Positions 1-6,967 of a stretch of 50,450 nucleotides of DNA are shown one piece after another. The notes beneath the pieces are model-generated. The model saw only the letters and a program-made list of their open reading frames with translations, was not told the origin of the DNA and ran no database searches. Origin of the DNA: Thermoplasmata archaeon (GTDB taxonomy: Archaea; Thermoplasmatota; Thermoplasmata; Methanomassiliicoccales; Methanomethylophilaceae); assembly GCA_015063185.1 (NCBI GenBank), contig SUSY01000008.1, positions 1-50,450 on the forward strand, written 5' to 3'. A program made the translations under genes and the position numbers. The first letter of the stretch is position 1, and each line of letters opens with the position of its first letter.

Positions 1-9
1 GTTTGGGTT

Positions 10-36
10 TGGTCGCTTCAAACAATTGAAAGACCA
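10..36 (+). terminator. Terminator-like stem-loop at left edge
   Basis: An imperfect inverted repeat: TGGTC and TTCAA on the left pair with TTGAA and GACCA on the right around an ACAA loop, with a small internal mismatch, followed by CTTTT at 37-41. On the plus strand this resembles an intrinsic terminator of a gene that would lie left of the window. No coding sequence is visible at the edge to confirm that. Confidence 0.35.
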
Positions 37-113
37 CTTTTAACCCTTGTCCAGCATCCTGCCGCATTCAGGAAACTACTCTGAGGCGAACTACGTTCTA
101 CCTGCAATATGTG

Positions 114-191
114 TCATACGCGGGATACAAAAGGTAACGCTACCATGATGACCATCACGAGGGTCACTGACAGGACGATGGGTTTTGCAAC
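114..191 (-). CDS. Possible 25-26 residue hydrophobic peptide
   Basis: A short reading frame beginning MVAKPIVLSVTLVMVI and ending LPFVSRV; nearly all of it would form one membrane segment. On the minus strand an A/T-rich TATA-like stretch (TTTACTATAATT, about 217-228) lies roughly 27 bases upstream of the ATG, which would fit a leaderless archaeal transcript. It lies 68 bases downstream of ubiX in the same direction. I recognise no family. It may equally be chance: the region 1-259 otherwise holds only the stem-loop at 10-36 and nothing else I can support. Confidence 0.2.
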   Translation of the reverse strand, partial: VAKPIVLSVTLVMVIMVALPFVSRV

Positions 192-259
192 CATATCAGA
201 TGAGTAACATCGTACACAATTATAGTAAATTCGTACGATGACTAGAATGGGTGAGTGGA

Positions 260-802
260 TCACTCCCATTTCAAATACAGATCGTGATCCAGACCCAACT
301 GATCCATACACCTTCCGACAACGAAATCTATGATGTCATCGACGGTCTGTGGCTTGGAATAGTACCCGGGATTCGCATCCAATATACATACGCCACATCT
401 GGCAAGCCTGAGTTCATTCTCTAGGAGTATTGCGCTCTTGGGAGTCTCCCTCACAACGAGGACCAACTTACGAGACTCCTTTATCGCCACAGCCGCTGCT
501 CTAGTGATCAAAGTGTCCGCAAGACCGTTCGAGATCTTTCCTAAGGACGATGCACTACATGGGACCACGACCATAGCATCGAAACGATAACTTCCTGAAG
601 ATATGGATGCAAAAAGATCGTCATCCTCGTAGACCACATCCGCAAGGGCCTTCACCTGCTCTATGGACATACCCGTCTCATGAGGGATGATCTTCTCTGC
701 CATCTTTGAAATGACTAGGATCTTCTCCCCGGGCAATGTCTGAAGGAGACGTATACCGTACATGCAACCGGATGCACCGGTAATGGCGACCACATATCTC
801 AC
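260..802 (-). CDS. ubiX: Flavin prenyltransferase, UbiX/Pad1 family
   Basis: UbiX enzymes transfer a dimethylallyl group to FMN, making the prenylated FMN cofactor used by UbiD-type decarboxylases. The N-terminus carries the flavin-binding loop VAITGASGCMYGIRLL, followed by PCSASSLGKISNGLADTL and LVLVVRETP (the family's RETP motif), all in the expected order. I place the start at the GTG at 802 because the first beta strand begins there and the 180-residue product then matches the usual length of about 190; the open frame continues 25 codons upstream with no recognisable sequence. No UbiD partner lies in the window. The neighbouring arsP/arsR genes point the same way but look unrelated in function. 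Confidence 0.9.
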   Translation of the reverse strand: MRYVVAITGASGCMYGIRLLQTLPGEKILVISKMAEKIIPHETGMSIEQVKALADVVYEDDDLFASISSGSYRFDAMVVVPCSASSLGKISNGLADTLITRAAAVAIKESRKLVLVVRETPKSAILLENELRLARCGVCILDANPGYYSKPQTVDDIIDFVVGRCMDQLGLDHDLYLKWE

Positions 803-891
803 ATGGAGGGTTATGTCGGATACATTCTTATCATTGATGGTCAAACTATGACTCCCCCCTCGAATGTACCGACACACCCACTACTACACCA

Positions 892-1914
892 TCATAAACA
901 GAATATCAGTTGTATGATATTGAAGGTATATCCGATCACCAATATTCCAAACAGTATGATTAAGAAGAATGCGATCAACAATCTTGTCTTACACACACCC
1001 TTCAACATTGCCAGTGATGGGATGGAGGTCGCTGTTACACCCATCATGAATGCCAATATTGTACCCACACCTGCACCTTTTGCATACAATGCCTCGGCGA
1101 TAGGTATCGTTCCAAAGATATCCGCATAGATGGGTATACCTACGACCGTAGCTAAGACTACGGAAAAGGGATTCCCATCACCTAGTATTGTTTGAATGAT
1201 ATGCTCGGGGACCCAATTGTGGATCAATGCTCCGACCGCTACACCGATCAGTATGTATACCCACACCTTGGAATATGTGGATTTGACCTGTCCCATGGAA
1301 TATCTTACACGATCGAAATTACTTGATATCACGGTCGATGAACAGGAACATCTGACATTGATATCCAACGATGATGGTCTTGCATGCTCCATCAAGTGAT
1401 TTTCCGTGAAACGCCCTTCTATTATCTTACCCCCCACGATAGCCAATATGATCCCGAGAAGGACGTACAACATCGCCAATTCGATACCGAAGACACTGGA
1501 AAGTAATATCAATGCAGCCAGATCAACGAATGGAGAGGATATCAAAAAAGAGAATGTGACACCGAGAGGCACACCTGCTTTGGTAAAACCTATGAATATC
1601 GGGATGGATGAACAGGAACAGAAGGGTGTAATCGTACCCAATAATGCTCCAACCAGATTCCCTTTCCACCCTTTGTATTTCGCCAATGTCCTCTTGCTAC
1701 GCTCTGGCGGAAAATAGCTCTGAACATAAGACACTATGAATATCAACATCCAAAGTAACAACAAAATCTTTAAAATGTCGTAAATGAAGAAATGTAAACT
1801 GCCACCTAGACGAGATGTGACATCTATTCCAAATGACGTGAGGATCTTCCCAACCAGGGAATTCAACCATTGCATACCCAATATTTGATTCTGAACAAAC
1901 CACCAAAAGCTCAT
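892..1914 (-). CDS. ArsP/DUF318-family permease
   Basis: A 340-residue integral membrane protein of the predicted permease family that includes ArsP, the exporter of trivalent methylarsenicals. About eight membrane segments form two related halves. The first half carries the diagnostic TPFCSCSSIPIFIGF near residue 96, and the second the matching GIPIYADIFGTIPIAEAL. A cysteine pair in the central loop (VRCSCSS, near residue 187) could bind metalloid. An ArsR-type repressor gene lies 73 bases upstream, and the gene has its own TATA box (TTTTATATAAATTT on the minus strand, 1951-1964) with a palindrome downstream of it. This supports metalloid- or metal-responsive export. The exact substrate cannot be read from sequence; organoarsenical or another thiophilic ion is inferred. 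Confidence 0.85.
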   Translation of the reverse strand: MSFWWFVQNQILGMQWLNSLVGKILTSFGIDVTSRLGGSLHFFIYDILKILLLLWMLIFIVSYVQSYFPPERSKRTLAKYKGWKGNLVGALLGTITPFCSCSSIPIFIGFTKAGVPLGVTFSFLISSPFVDLAALILLSSVFGIELAMLYVLLGIILAIVGGKIIEGRFTENHLMEHARPSSLDINVRCSCSSTVISSNFDRVRYSMGQVKSTYSKVWVYILIGVAVGALIHNWVPEHIIQTILGDGNPFSVVLATVVGIPIYADIFGTIPIAEALYAKGAGVGTILAFMMGVTATSIPSLAMLKGVCKTRLLIAFFLIILFGILVIGYTFNIIQLIFCL

Positions 1915-1927
1915 AGTATCAAATAGA

Positions 1928-1949
1928 CATATTCAAATATTTAAATATG
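1928..1949. promoter_or_regulatory. Palindromic operator at arsP promoter
   Basis: A 22-base near-perfect palindrome: arms CATATT and AATATG flank a symmetric core AAATATTT, with one unmatched pair between arm and core. For transcription of the permease gene the TATA box lies at 1951-1964, so the palindrome covers the predicted start site, where a bound repressor would block initiation. The adjacent ArsR-family gene is the obvious candidate regulator. Seen: symmetry and position. Inferred: ArsR binding. Confidence 0.6.
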
Positions 1950-1987
1950 TAAATTTATATAAAAGACTGTGAGGTTTATCGATCAAA

Positions 1988-2251
1988 TCAAAGAAGATTC
2001 CGTAAATAATCTGAAAGAGACTTGATGACACTCTCATTCAATGAATAGTATGCCCATTTACCATCCTTTCTCAAAGATACAACGCCCGCCCTAATCAATA
2101 TGCCCATGTGATGAGACAGCGTTGGCTGGGTGAACTCAAACTCCTCCAGGATCTTGCAGGCACATACCTCCCCACCCTTTAGCATCTCAACAATCTTAAG
2201 ACGATTGGGATCAGATATTGCCTTGAACGCAGAACTGGGAAATCCATCCAT
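1988..2251 (-). CDS. ArsR/SmtB-family metalloregulator
   Basis: An 87-residue winged-helix repressor. It has the ArsR pattern: an N-terminal helix with SDPNRLKIVEMLKGG, then EVCACKILEEF, whose Cys-x-Cys at the start of helix alpha-3 is the usual As/Sb/Bi or Cd/Pb ligand site, the recognition helix TQPTLSHHMGIL, and the wing KDGKWAYYSL. Members dissociate from DNA when the metal or metalloid binds. The permease gene follows 73 bases downstream with its own promoter and a palindromic site, so the pair looks like a self-contained resistance unit. Length matches the smallest family members. Confidence 0.92.
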   Translation of the reverse strand: MDGFPSSAFKAISDPNRLKIVEMLKGGEVCACKILEEFEFTQPTLSHHMGILIRAGVVSLRKDGKWAYYSLNESVIKSLSDYLRNLL

Positions 2252-2308
2252 ACATGATAATTGGATAATGGGTATTTATGAATCCCCCAAGTGATCGAGA
2301 CGATAATC

Positions 2309-2450
2309 ATTATATACAGAAGCAAACATCCTACCTGTACGGATTAGTCAGATTAGGGTTTCTCCTCTTCTGCCCGTGGCGGACATTACGTCTGCAGGCC
2401 GTACGGGGGTCATTGACCGAACGTGCGGGAGCCGATCTTTTCAAGACACT
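2309..2450 (+). ncRNA. Candidate structured small RNA upstream of rps19e
   Basis: The 290-base gap between arsR and rps19e has two separate TATA boxes on the plus strand: ATTATATAC at 2309-2317 and CTTATATAC at 2464-2472. Between them lies an unusually G+C-rich stretch that can fold: GCGGAC/GTCTGC at about 2378-2396 inside CCCGT/ACGGG, then GGTC-ATT-GACC at 2408-2418, all closed by CTCC (about 2362) with GGAG (about 2428), followed by CTTTTC. An independent promoter plus compact pairing suggests a short RNA. It does not match 5S rRNA, SRP RNA or a tRNA. An 80-codon open frame crosses it, but its product resembles nothing and has biased composition. Confidence 0.3.
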
Positions 2451-2463
2451 GCTAGTTAGCAAT

Positions 2464-2541
2464 GCTTATATACCATATGTTACATACGAGTTTTCATTAA
2501 CGTCCGAAGGGACACCGTAGGGCGTTGAAAGAGGTATAAAA
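2464..2541 (+). promoter_or_regulatory. Promoter and leader of the rps19e operon
   Basis: TATA box CTTATATAC (2464-2472) about 70 bases before the rps19e ATG, giving a leader of roughly 45 bases that ends in GAAAGAGGT, a Shine-Dalgarno sequence placed just ahead of ATG 2542. It would drive the five-gene ribosomal operon through tif6. Confidence 0.55.
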
Positions 2542-2970
2542 ATGGTAACCGTCTATGACGTTCCTGCAGAGAAACTCATCCTCAAGGTTGCAGAGAAGCT
2601 CAAGGGCTGCGACGCAATCGAGGCACCCGCATGGGCAGAGTTCGCAAAGACCGGCAGGCACACAGAGAAGGCTCCCGCACAGGAGGACTGGTGGTACACT
2701 AGGTCCGCAGCCATCCTGAGGAAGCTCTACGTTAAGGGTCCTATGGGATCCTCCAAGCTCGCAGCAGAGTACGGCGGATACGCCGACAAGGGATCCATGC
2801 CTAACAGGGCAATCAAGGGAAGCCGCAACATCGCAAGAAAGTGCATGATGCAGCTCGAGAAAGCTGGATACCTTGTCTCCGTTGAGAAGAAGGGCCGTGG
2901 AATCAGCCCCAGCGGAATGTCCCTCTTGGACAACTCCGCTAAAGAGGTTTACGACGAGATGAAGGCCTGA
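2542..2970 (+). CDS. rps19e: Small ribosomal subunit protein S19e
   Basis: The 142-residue product is an archaeal/eukaryotic S19e, a component of the 30S head absent from bacteria. Recognisable blocks are VYDVPAEKLILKVAEKLK at the N-terminus, EDWWYTRSAAILRKLY in the middle, and GSRNIARKCMMQLEKAGY followed by GRGISPSGMSLLD near the C-terminus. It opens a plus-strand operon with pdcd5, rpl39e, rpl31e and tif6, with gaps of only a few bases, the conserved archaeal order. Codons strongly favour C- and G-ending forms, as expected of a highly expressed gene. Confidence 0.97.
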   Translation: MVTVYDVPAEKLILKVAEKLKGCDAIEAPAWAEFAKTGRHTEKAPAQEDWWYTRSAAILRKLYVKGPMGSSKLAAEYGGYADKGSMPNRAIKGSRNIARKCMMQLEKAGYLVSVEKKGRGISPSGMSLLDNSAKEVYDEMKA

Positions 2971-2983
2971 AGAGGTGTTGAGC

Positions 2984-3325
2984 ATGGAAGACCCTGAATT
3001 GGAAGCATTGAGACAGAAGAGAATGGCCGAACTGCAGAACAACCAGCAGCAGGCCATGGCCCAGCAGCAGGCAGCCGAGCAGAGGCGCCAGCAGATGGAG
3101 ATCCAGAAACAGATGATTCTCAGACAGATCCTTTCCCCAGAGGCTAGAGACAGGCTCTCCAATGTCAGAGTAGCTAACCCCGAGATGTGCAACATGGTCG
3201 AGATGCAACTCATCCAGCTCGCACAGTCCGGAAGACTCCAGGGTATCGTCACCGACGACATGCTCAGAAACATCCTGAGGCAGATCGCCCCTCAACACAG
3301 GGAGATCACCATCGAGAGGAGATAA
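2984..3325 (+). CDS. PDCD5-like DNA-binding protein
   Basis: A 113-residue protein of the archaeal/eukaryotic PDCD5 family, small helical proteins reported to bind double-stranded DNA. It begins [18 protein letters not shown], continues with a Gln-rich helix (about residues 18-40), then a three-helix core with [17 protein letters not shown] and [14 protein letters not shown] sequence ([15 protein letters not shown]). ATG 2984 is preferred over the in-frame GTG at 2975 because the family starts at MxDPELE and a GAGGTG ribosome site lies just upstream. It sits between rps19e and rpl39e, its usual place in Euryarchaeota. Confidence 0.93.
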   Translation: MEDPELEALRQKRMAELQNNQQQAMAQQQAAEQRRQQMEIQKQMILRQILSPEARDRLSNVRVANPEMCNMVEMQLIQLAQSGRLQGIVTDDMLRNILRQIAPQHREITIERR

Positions 3326-3326
3326 C

Positions 3327-3482
3327 ATGAGTTCAACTAAACCTCCAGCAATGAAGGCCAGACTTAACAAGGCCACCAAGCAGAACCGCCGTGTCCCCGC
3401 ATGGGTCATGATGAGAACGAACAGACAGTTCCTGCGCCACCCCAAGAGAAGGTCCTGGCGTATGAGCAAGCTTAAGGAGTGA
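3327..3482 (+). CDS. rpl39e: Large ribosomal subunit protein L39e
   Basis: A 51-residue, very basic protein: begins [20 protein letters not shown], contains [13 protein letters not shown] and ends [14 protein letters not shown]. This is the archaeal L39e, which lines the peptide exit tunnel. The ATG lies directly after the pdcd5 stop, and GAGAGGAGAT overlapping that stop is a good ribosome site. The stop at 3480-3482 is followed five bases later by rpl31e. It is easily missed by length cut-offs. Confidence 0.96.
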   Translation: MSSTKPPAMKARLNKATKQNRRVPAWVMMRTNRQFLRHPKRRSWRMSKLKE

Positions 3483-3487
3483 GTAGG

Positions 3488-3757
3488 ATGGCAGAAGAGA
3501 CCGCAAGGATCATTACTGTACCTCTCAAGGCCGCTAAGAACGCACCCCGCACCCGCAGGGCCAAGCGCGCCGTCAAAGAAGTCAGGGAATTCATGGCAAG
3601 GCACATGAAGTCCACTGAGGACAAGGTCTGGATCGACCTGGCTGTCAACGAGAAGATCTGGGAGAGAGGAATCCAGAACCCCCCCAGCAAGATCACCCTC
3701 AAGGCAGTCAAATTCGACGACGGACTTGTCGAGGTCACCCTCCCCGACCAGGAGTGA
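3488..3757 (+). CDS. rpl31e: Large ribosomal subunit protein L31e
   Basis: An 89-residue product beginning MAEETARIITVPLK, with the L31e signature RRAKRAVKEVREFMARHMK and VWIDLAVNEKIWERGIQNPP, and an acidic C-terminus. L31e sits near the exit tunnel of the 50S subunit in archaea and eukaryotes. ATG 3488 is chosen over an in-frame start nine bases earlier because it is preceded by AAGGAGTGAG at suitable spacing. It sits between rpl39e and tif6, the conserved order. Confidence 0.96.
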   Translation: MAEETARIITVPLKAAKNAPRTRRAKRAVKEVREFMARHMKSTEDKVWIDLAVNEKIWERGIQNPPSKITLKAVKFDDGLVEVTLPDQE

Positions 3758-3762
3758 TTCGA

Positions 3763-4422
3763 ATGATGAGGCTCTCGCAGTTCGCCGGAAACCCTAACCT
3801 TGGAGTTTACTCACGCGTCAGCGAGAGCTACGCATTCGTAGCCTCCAACCTCGGTGACGAATACGTCGCCGAGATAGAGGAGACCCTTGGTGTCAAAGGA
3901 ATAAAGACATCCGTGTCCGGATCATTCGTGATCGGCTCATTGATGGCGATTAACTCCAATGGCGCCATCGTATCTGGGCTCACCGAGGAAGTGGAGCTCG
4001 CGGTCATCCGTGAGGCCCTTCCGGTGGCCCTTCTTTACGATAACCTCAACGCTGCAGGAAACAACATCCTCGTCAACGACTTCGGCGCGATAGTCAACCC
4101 GGAGATCGACGATGCATCCCTCAGACAGGTGGAGGATGCACTCGGCGTTGAATGTGTACGCGGAACCATCGCAGGTCTGAACACCGTAGGATCCGTATGT
4201 GTAGCCACCAATAAGGGAGCTGCCATCCACCCCGGTGCAACGGAGGAGGACATGAACCTCATCAAAGATGTCCTCAAGGTCGAGGCCGTACGTACGACCC
4301 TCAACCACGGATGCCGTTCACTATCGGCCTGTGTCCTCGCCAATTCCAAAGGCGCATTGATCGGTGATATGACCACACCGATCGAGATGGGTAAACTGGA
4401 AGATGCACTCGTGCTCTACTGA
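3763..4422 (+). CDS. tif6: Translation initiation factor aIF6
   Basis: aIF6 binds the large ribosomal subunit and prevents premature joining of subunits. The 219-residue product shows the five-fold repeated alpha/beta propeller pattern of the family: repeats such as NPNLGVYSRVSESYAFV, AINSNGAIVSGLTEEVE, LVNDFGAIVNPEID, ATNKGAAIHPGATEED and LANSKGALIGDMTTPIE. Two adjacent ATGs (3763, 3766) can start it. It closes the ribosomal operon; the L18a/LX, prefoldin-alpha and ftsY genes that often follow in other Euryarchaeota are not here. It converges on the hydrolase gene with only 7 bases between stops. Confidence 0.96.
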   Translation: MMRLSQFAGNPNLGVYSRVSESYAFVASNLGDEYVAEIEETLGVKGIKTSVSGSFVIGSLMAINSNGAIVSGLTEEVELAVIREALPVALLYDNLNAAGNNILVNDFGAIVNPEIDDASLRQVEDALGVECVRGTIAGLNTVGSVCVATNKGAAIHPGATEEDMNLIKDVLKVEAVRTTLNHGCRSLSACVLANSKGALIGDMTTPIEMGKLEDALVLY

Positions 4423-4429
4423 GCACGAT

Positions 4430-5074
4430 TCATCTTCTGTCAAAGACCCAACATTCCTTCAGATCGGGCAACTCATCCCTTGTGATATCGATGGAGTTTC
4501 CGACATATTCTATGAAATCCTCAGGGATCATCTCCAAGAAATCATCCACATTTGCGATGTTTATCGTCAATCCACCGAAACGATAGTGCATCGGGATGAT
4601 GATGCGTGGATTGACCATCTCGATGAACCTCTTCAACTCGGGTTTCTCCAAGGTATATATGCCACCTACAGGAAGGAACAAGAAATCCACTCCCTTTATC
4701 GCATTGATAATCTTCTGATTTGGGATACAACCGAGATCTCCACAATGACAGAGGGTCATACCCTCAACGGTGAACCTGTACATCGTGTTCATACCTCTCT
4801 TCTTACCACTGTCATCGTCATGGAACGTGGAGAGTCCGTAAAAGGGAATGTTCCTGAACTCGAACCTGCCATTCTTCATCATGTATCCCTTGAAGTTACC
4901 ATTGATGGAACGGCTGGCATTGTGATCGTAATGATCATGCGACATCAAAACGAGATCCGCTGTTGCAGAGGGAGTCTTTATTCCCAATGACTTACCATCA
5001 TGTGGATCCAGAACGATGGTCGTATCCCCTGTATTGATCTCAAAACACGCGTGTCCGTGCCATTTGATGCGCAT
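4430..5074 (-). CDS. Metallo-beta-lactamase-fold hydrolase, UlaG/YtkL-like
   Basis: A 214-residue stand-alone metallo-beta-lactamase-fold enzyme. The start MRIKWHGHACFEI is typical of the short UPF0173/UlaG-like group. The zinc-binding motif is SHDHYDHN (around residue 47), with further ligands likely in CHCGDLG (about 109) and the late His in IIPMHYRFGG (about 162). The substrate is unknown; known relatives act on lactones or phosphoesters, so only a general metal-dependent hydrolase call is safe. It stands alone, convergent with tif6. Confidence 0.85.
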   Translation of the reverse strand: MRIKWHGHACFEINTGDTTIVLDPHDGKSLGIKTPSATADLVLMSHDHYDHNASRSINGNFKGYMMKNGRFEFRNIPFYGLSTFHDDDSGKKRGMNTMYRFTVEGMTLCHCGDLGCIPNQKIINAIKGVDFLFLPVGGIYTLEKPELKRFIEMVNPRIIIPMHYRFGGLTINIANVDDFLEMIPEDFIEYVGNSIDITRDELPDLKECWVFDRR

Positions 5075-5198
5075 GAACCGTAATCGGCTTGCTGGCTATA
5101 AAACGTATGTCCCTGAACAGATCTGGCCAGCCATCCGATTGTCACAAGTATGCACTCAAAAAGCTAACCGTTAAATGTATAGTTGCCATTGAACAATC

Positions 5199-6326
5199 GT
5201 GAGGAACGAAAAGACCCTGGTCCTTTCGGTGGACAGGGACAATGATTTCGGAGTCAAGGCAGGTGTCGTCACACCGGTAATCGGTATAGACCATTGTATG
5301 AAGGCAGCAACTGCGCTCGCAGTCGCTGATCCGGAAGACTCCGATGTCAACGGACTCTTCGCGGCCATCAGGATGTATAAGGACCTGAAAGCAGACGGAA
5401 GAGACGTGGAAATCGCACTCATATGTGGGGACAAAAACGTCGGCCATAAATCAGATTCCATTGTCATCGATCAACTCGAAGAGGTATTGGAGAAAGTCGC
5501 TCCTCAAAGGGTCATGCTCGTCGGTGACGGTGCAGAGGATGAATACATCAATCCGATCATCTCCTCACGCGTACCGATAGATTCCGTTAAGAAGGTGTAT
5601 GTCAAACAGGCCCCAGGATTAGAGAGTACGATCTATGTACTCGCCAAGATGATCAGCGATCCGGACAAGAAGAAGAGGTTCTTCACACCGATCGGTTCGG
5701 TCCTCATGATCCTCGGTCTTTTCTTCATCATAGAGGGCGTCCTCCTATTCTATGCCACAGGCAATGGAGAGTACATATATGGACAGACCTGGTCCATCGT
5801 CATATTCGTCATCGGATTTTTCCTGATATTGCACGGATATGGACTGATAGATAGGTTGATTGAATATGTGGAATACGGTGTCAAGAACATACGTAGCGGA
5901 AACGTAGCGATCACATTCTCCTTACTTTCCTTAGCATTGATCATCGTCGGCATATCCGTAGGTATCTACAGCATATGGGACACTCAGATCAAGGATCCGA
6001 TGTACATCGTCAGCGAATTCGCTGTCAACGCGTTATGGCCGATAATCTTCGCGATCATGTTCTGGGATATCGGCAAACTAGTCAATAACTTCATCAAGCT
6101 GAAGAAGGTCAACCGTAGTTTCCTTGTCGGTACAATCGCTGTCATAGGTATCGGATTCCTTCTACAGGGACTTCTCGACACCATATCCACCATCCTGGGA
6201 TATGGTGCCGTAGATAATATGTCGATTCTGTTGGAATTCATAGGGGGCATCATCCTGACCGTTTCGGCTTCCATCCTCCAGTCCAATTTCAGAAGATACT
6301 TCAACAAAAAGAAGGAAATGATCTGA
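5199..6326 (+). CDS. DUF373-family membrane protein
   Basis: A 375-residue archaeal protein of the DUF373 group. The first ~155 residues are soluble and start with TLVLSVDRDNDFGVKAG, a Rossmann-like strand with acidic residues, and include ALICGDKNVGHKSD and VMLVGDGAEDEYI. About six membrane segments follow (residues ~165-365), ending in a basic tail. Function is unknown; conservation across archaea suggests a housekeeping role. The start is a GTG: a TATA-like TTAAATGTATA lies about 25 bases upstream, implying a nearly leaderless message. The stop overlaps the ATG of mptE by one base, so the two are translationally coupled. Confidence 0.85.
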   Translation: MRNEKTLVLSVDRDNDFGVKAGVVTPVIGIDHCMKAATALAVADPEDSDVNGLFAAIRMYKDLKADGRDVEIALICGDKNVGHKSDSIVIDQLEEVLEKVAPQRVMLVGDGAEDEYINPIISSRVPIDSVKKVYVKQAPGLESTIYVLAKMISDPDKKKRFFTPIGSVLMILGLFFIIEGVLLFYATGNGEYIYGQTWSIVIFVIGFFLILHGYGLIDRLIEYVEYGVKNIRSGNVAITFSLLSLALIIVGISVGIYSIWDTQIKDPMYIVSEFAVNALWPIIFAIMFWDIGKLVNNFIKLKKVNRSFLVGTIAVIGIGFLLQGLLDTISTILGYGAVDNMSILLEFIGGIILTVSASILQSNFRRYFNKKKEMI

Positions 6327-6967
6327 TGGACAGGGATTCATGGGAACCGATCTATGAGGAGATCCTCGATGATATGGGGTATGATCGTTCATCCGATGAG
6401 TCCACTGCAAGACTCCTCAAAGTACTGATGCAGATGGCTGACCTCATCGAGGATGATTGTGTATACGATCTGATGAAAAGGCCTGTGACGGTCATAGGCC
6501 CTGCCTCACCCGACCTCTCCGACCTCGAGGATAAGACCATAGTATCTGCAGGTTCCGCCACGGAAATAGTCATGAATCACACAGTACCAGACATAGTGGT
6601 TACCGACCTCGATGGAGATATACAATCTCAGATCGATGCTTCCGCGAAGGGCGCCATAACGTTCATACACGCCCATGGTGACAATTCCGACCTGGTCATG
6701 GACTATGCCAAGGAGTTTCACGGTCCTGTCATCCTGACCACTCAGGCCACCCCCGACAATGTGATCCGTAATTATGGAGGATTCACCGATGGTGACCGTG
6801 CGGTATGCATATGCAGACACTTCGGTGCAAGGAACATCGAATTGAGAGGATTCGATTTCGATACGCCTTCCCTCAAGGACGGTTCCGATCCGGAGACCAA
6901 GAAACGTAAGTTGGCCTGGGCCAAACGCATAATCCTGGATGGATCCAACGACATCACAGGACTATGA
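6326..6967 (+). CDS. mptE: 6-hydroxymethyl-7,8-dihydropterin pyrophosphokinase MptE
   Basis: MptE (DUF115) makes 6-hydroxymethyldihydropterin diphosphate in archaeal folate and tetrahydromethanopterin synthesis, replacing bacterial FolK. The 213-residue product has the expected VIGPASPDLSDL nucleotide-binding turn, the acidic metal motif PDIVVTDLDGD (about residues 88-98), FIHAHGDN, and the C-terminal RGFDFD. Presence of this gene fits a methanogen. The ATG overlaps the DUF373 stop (TGATG). Its last 14 bases overlap the 3' end of the convergent protease gene. Confidence 0.93.
   Translation: MDRDSWEPIYEEILDDMGYDRSSDESTARLLKVLMQMADLIEDDCVYDLMKRPVTVIGPASPDLSDLEDKTIVSAGSATEIVMNHTVPDIVVTDLDGDIQSQIDASAKGAITFIHAHGDNSDLVMDYAKEFHGPVILTTQATPDNVIRNYGGFTDGDRAVCICRHFGARNIELRGFDFDTPSLKDGSDPETKKRKLAWAKRIILDGSNDITGL

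Noticed and set aside
2335..2460. Possible 5S rRNA, which is unlinked from other rRNAs in Thermoplasmata
   Set aside because: The conserved CCCAUCCCGAAC and GAAGUUAAGC-type segments are missing on both strands.
2278..2520. 80-codon plus-strand open frame before rps19e
   Set aside because: It contains two TATA boxes and a foldable G+C-rich segment, has no ribosome site and its product resembles no protein; better read as regulatory or RNA sequence.
4403..4990. 195-codon plus-strand frame opposite the metallo-hydrolase gene
   Set aside because: It lies entirely antisense to a well-supported gene with a zinc motif and has no recognisable sequence.
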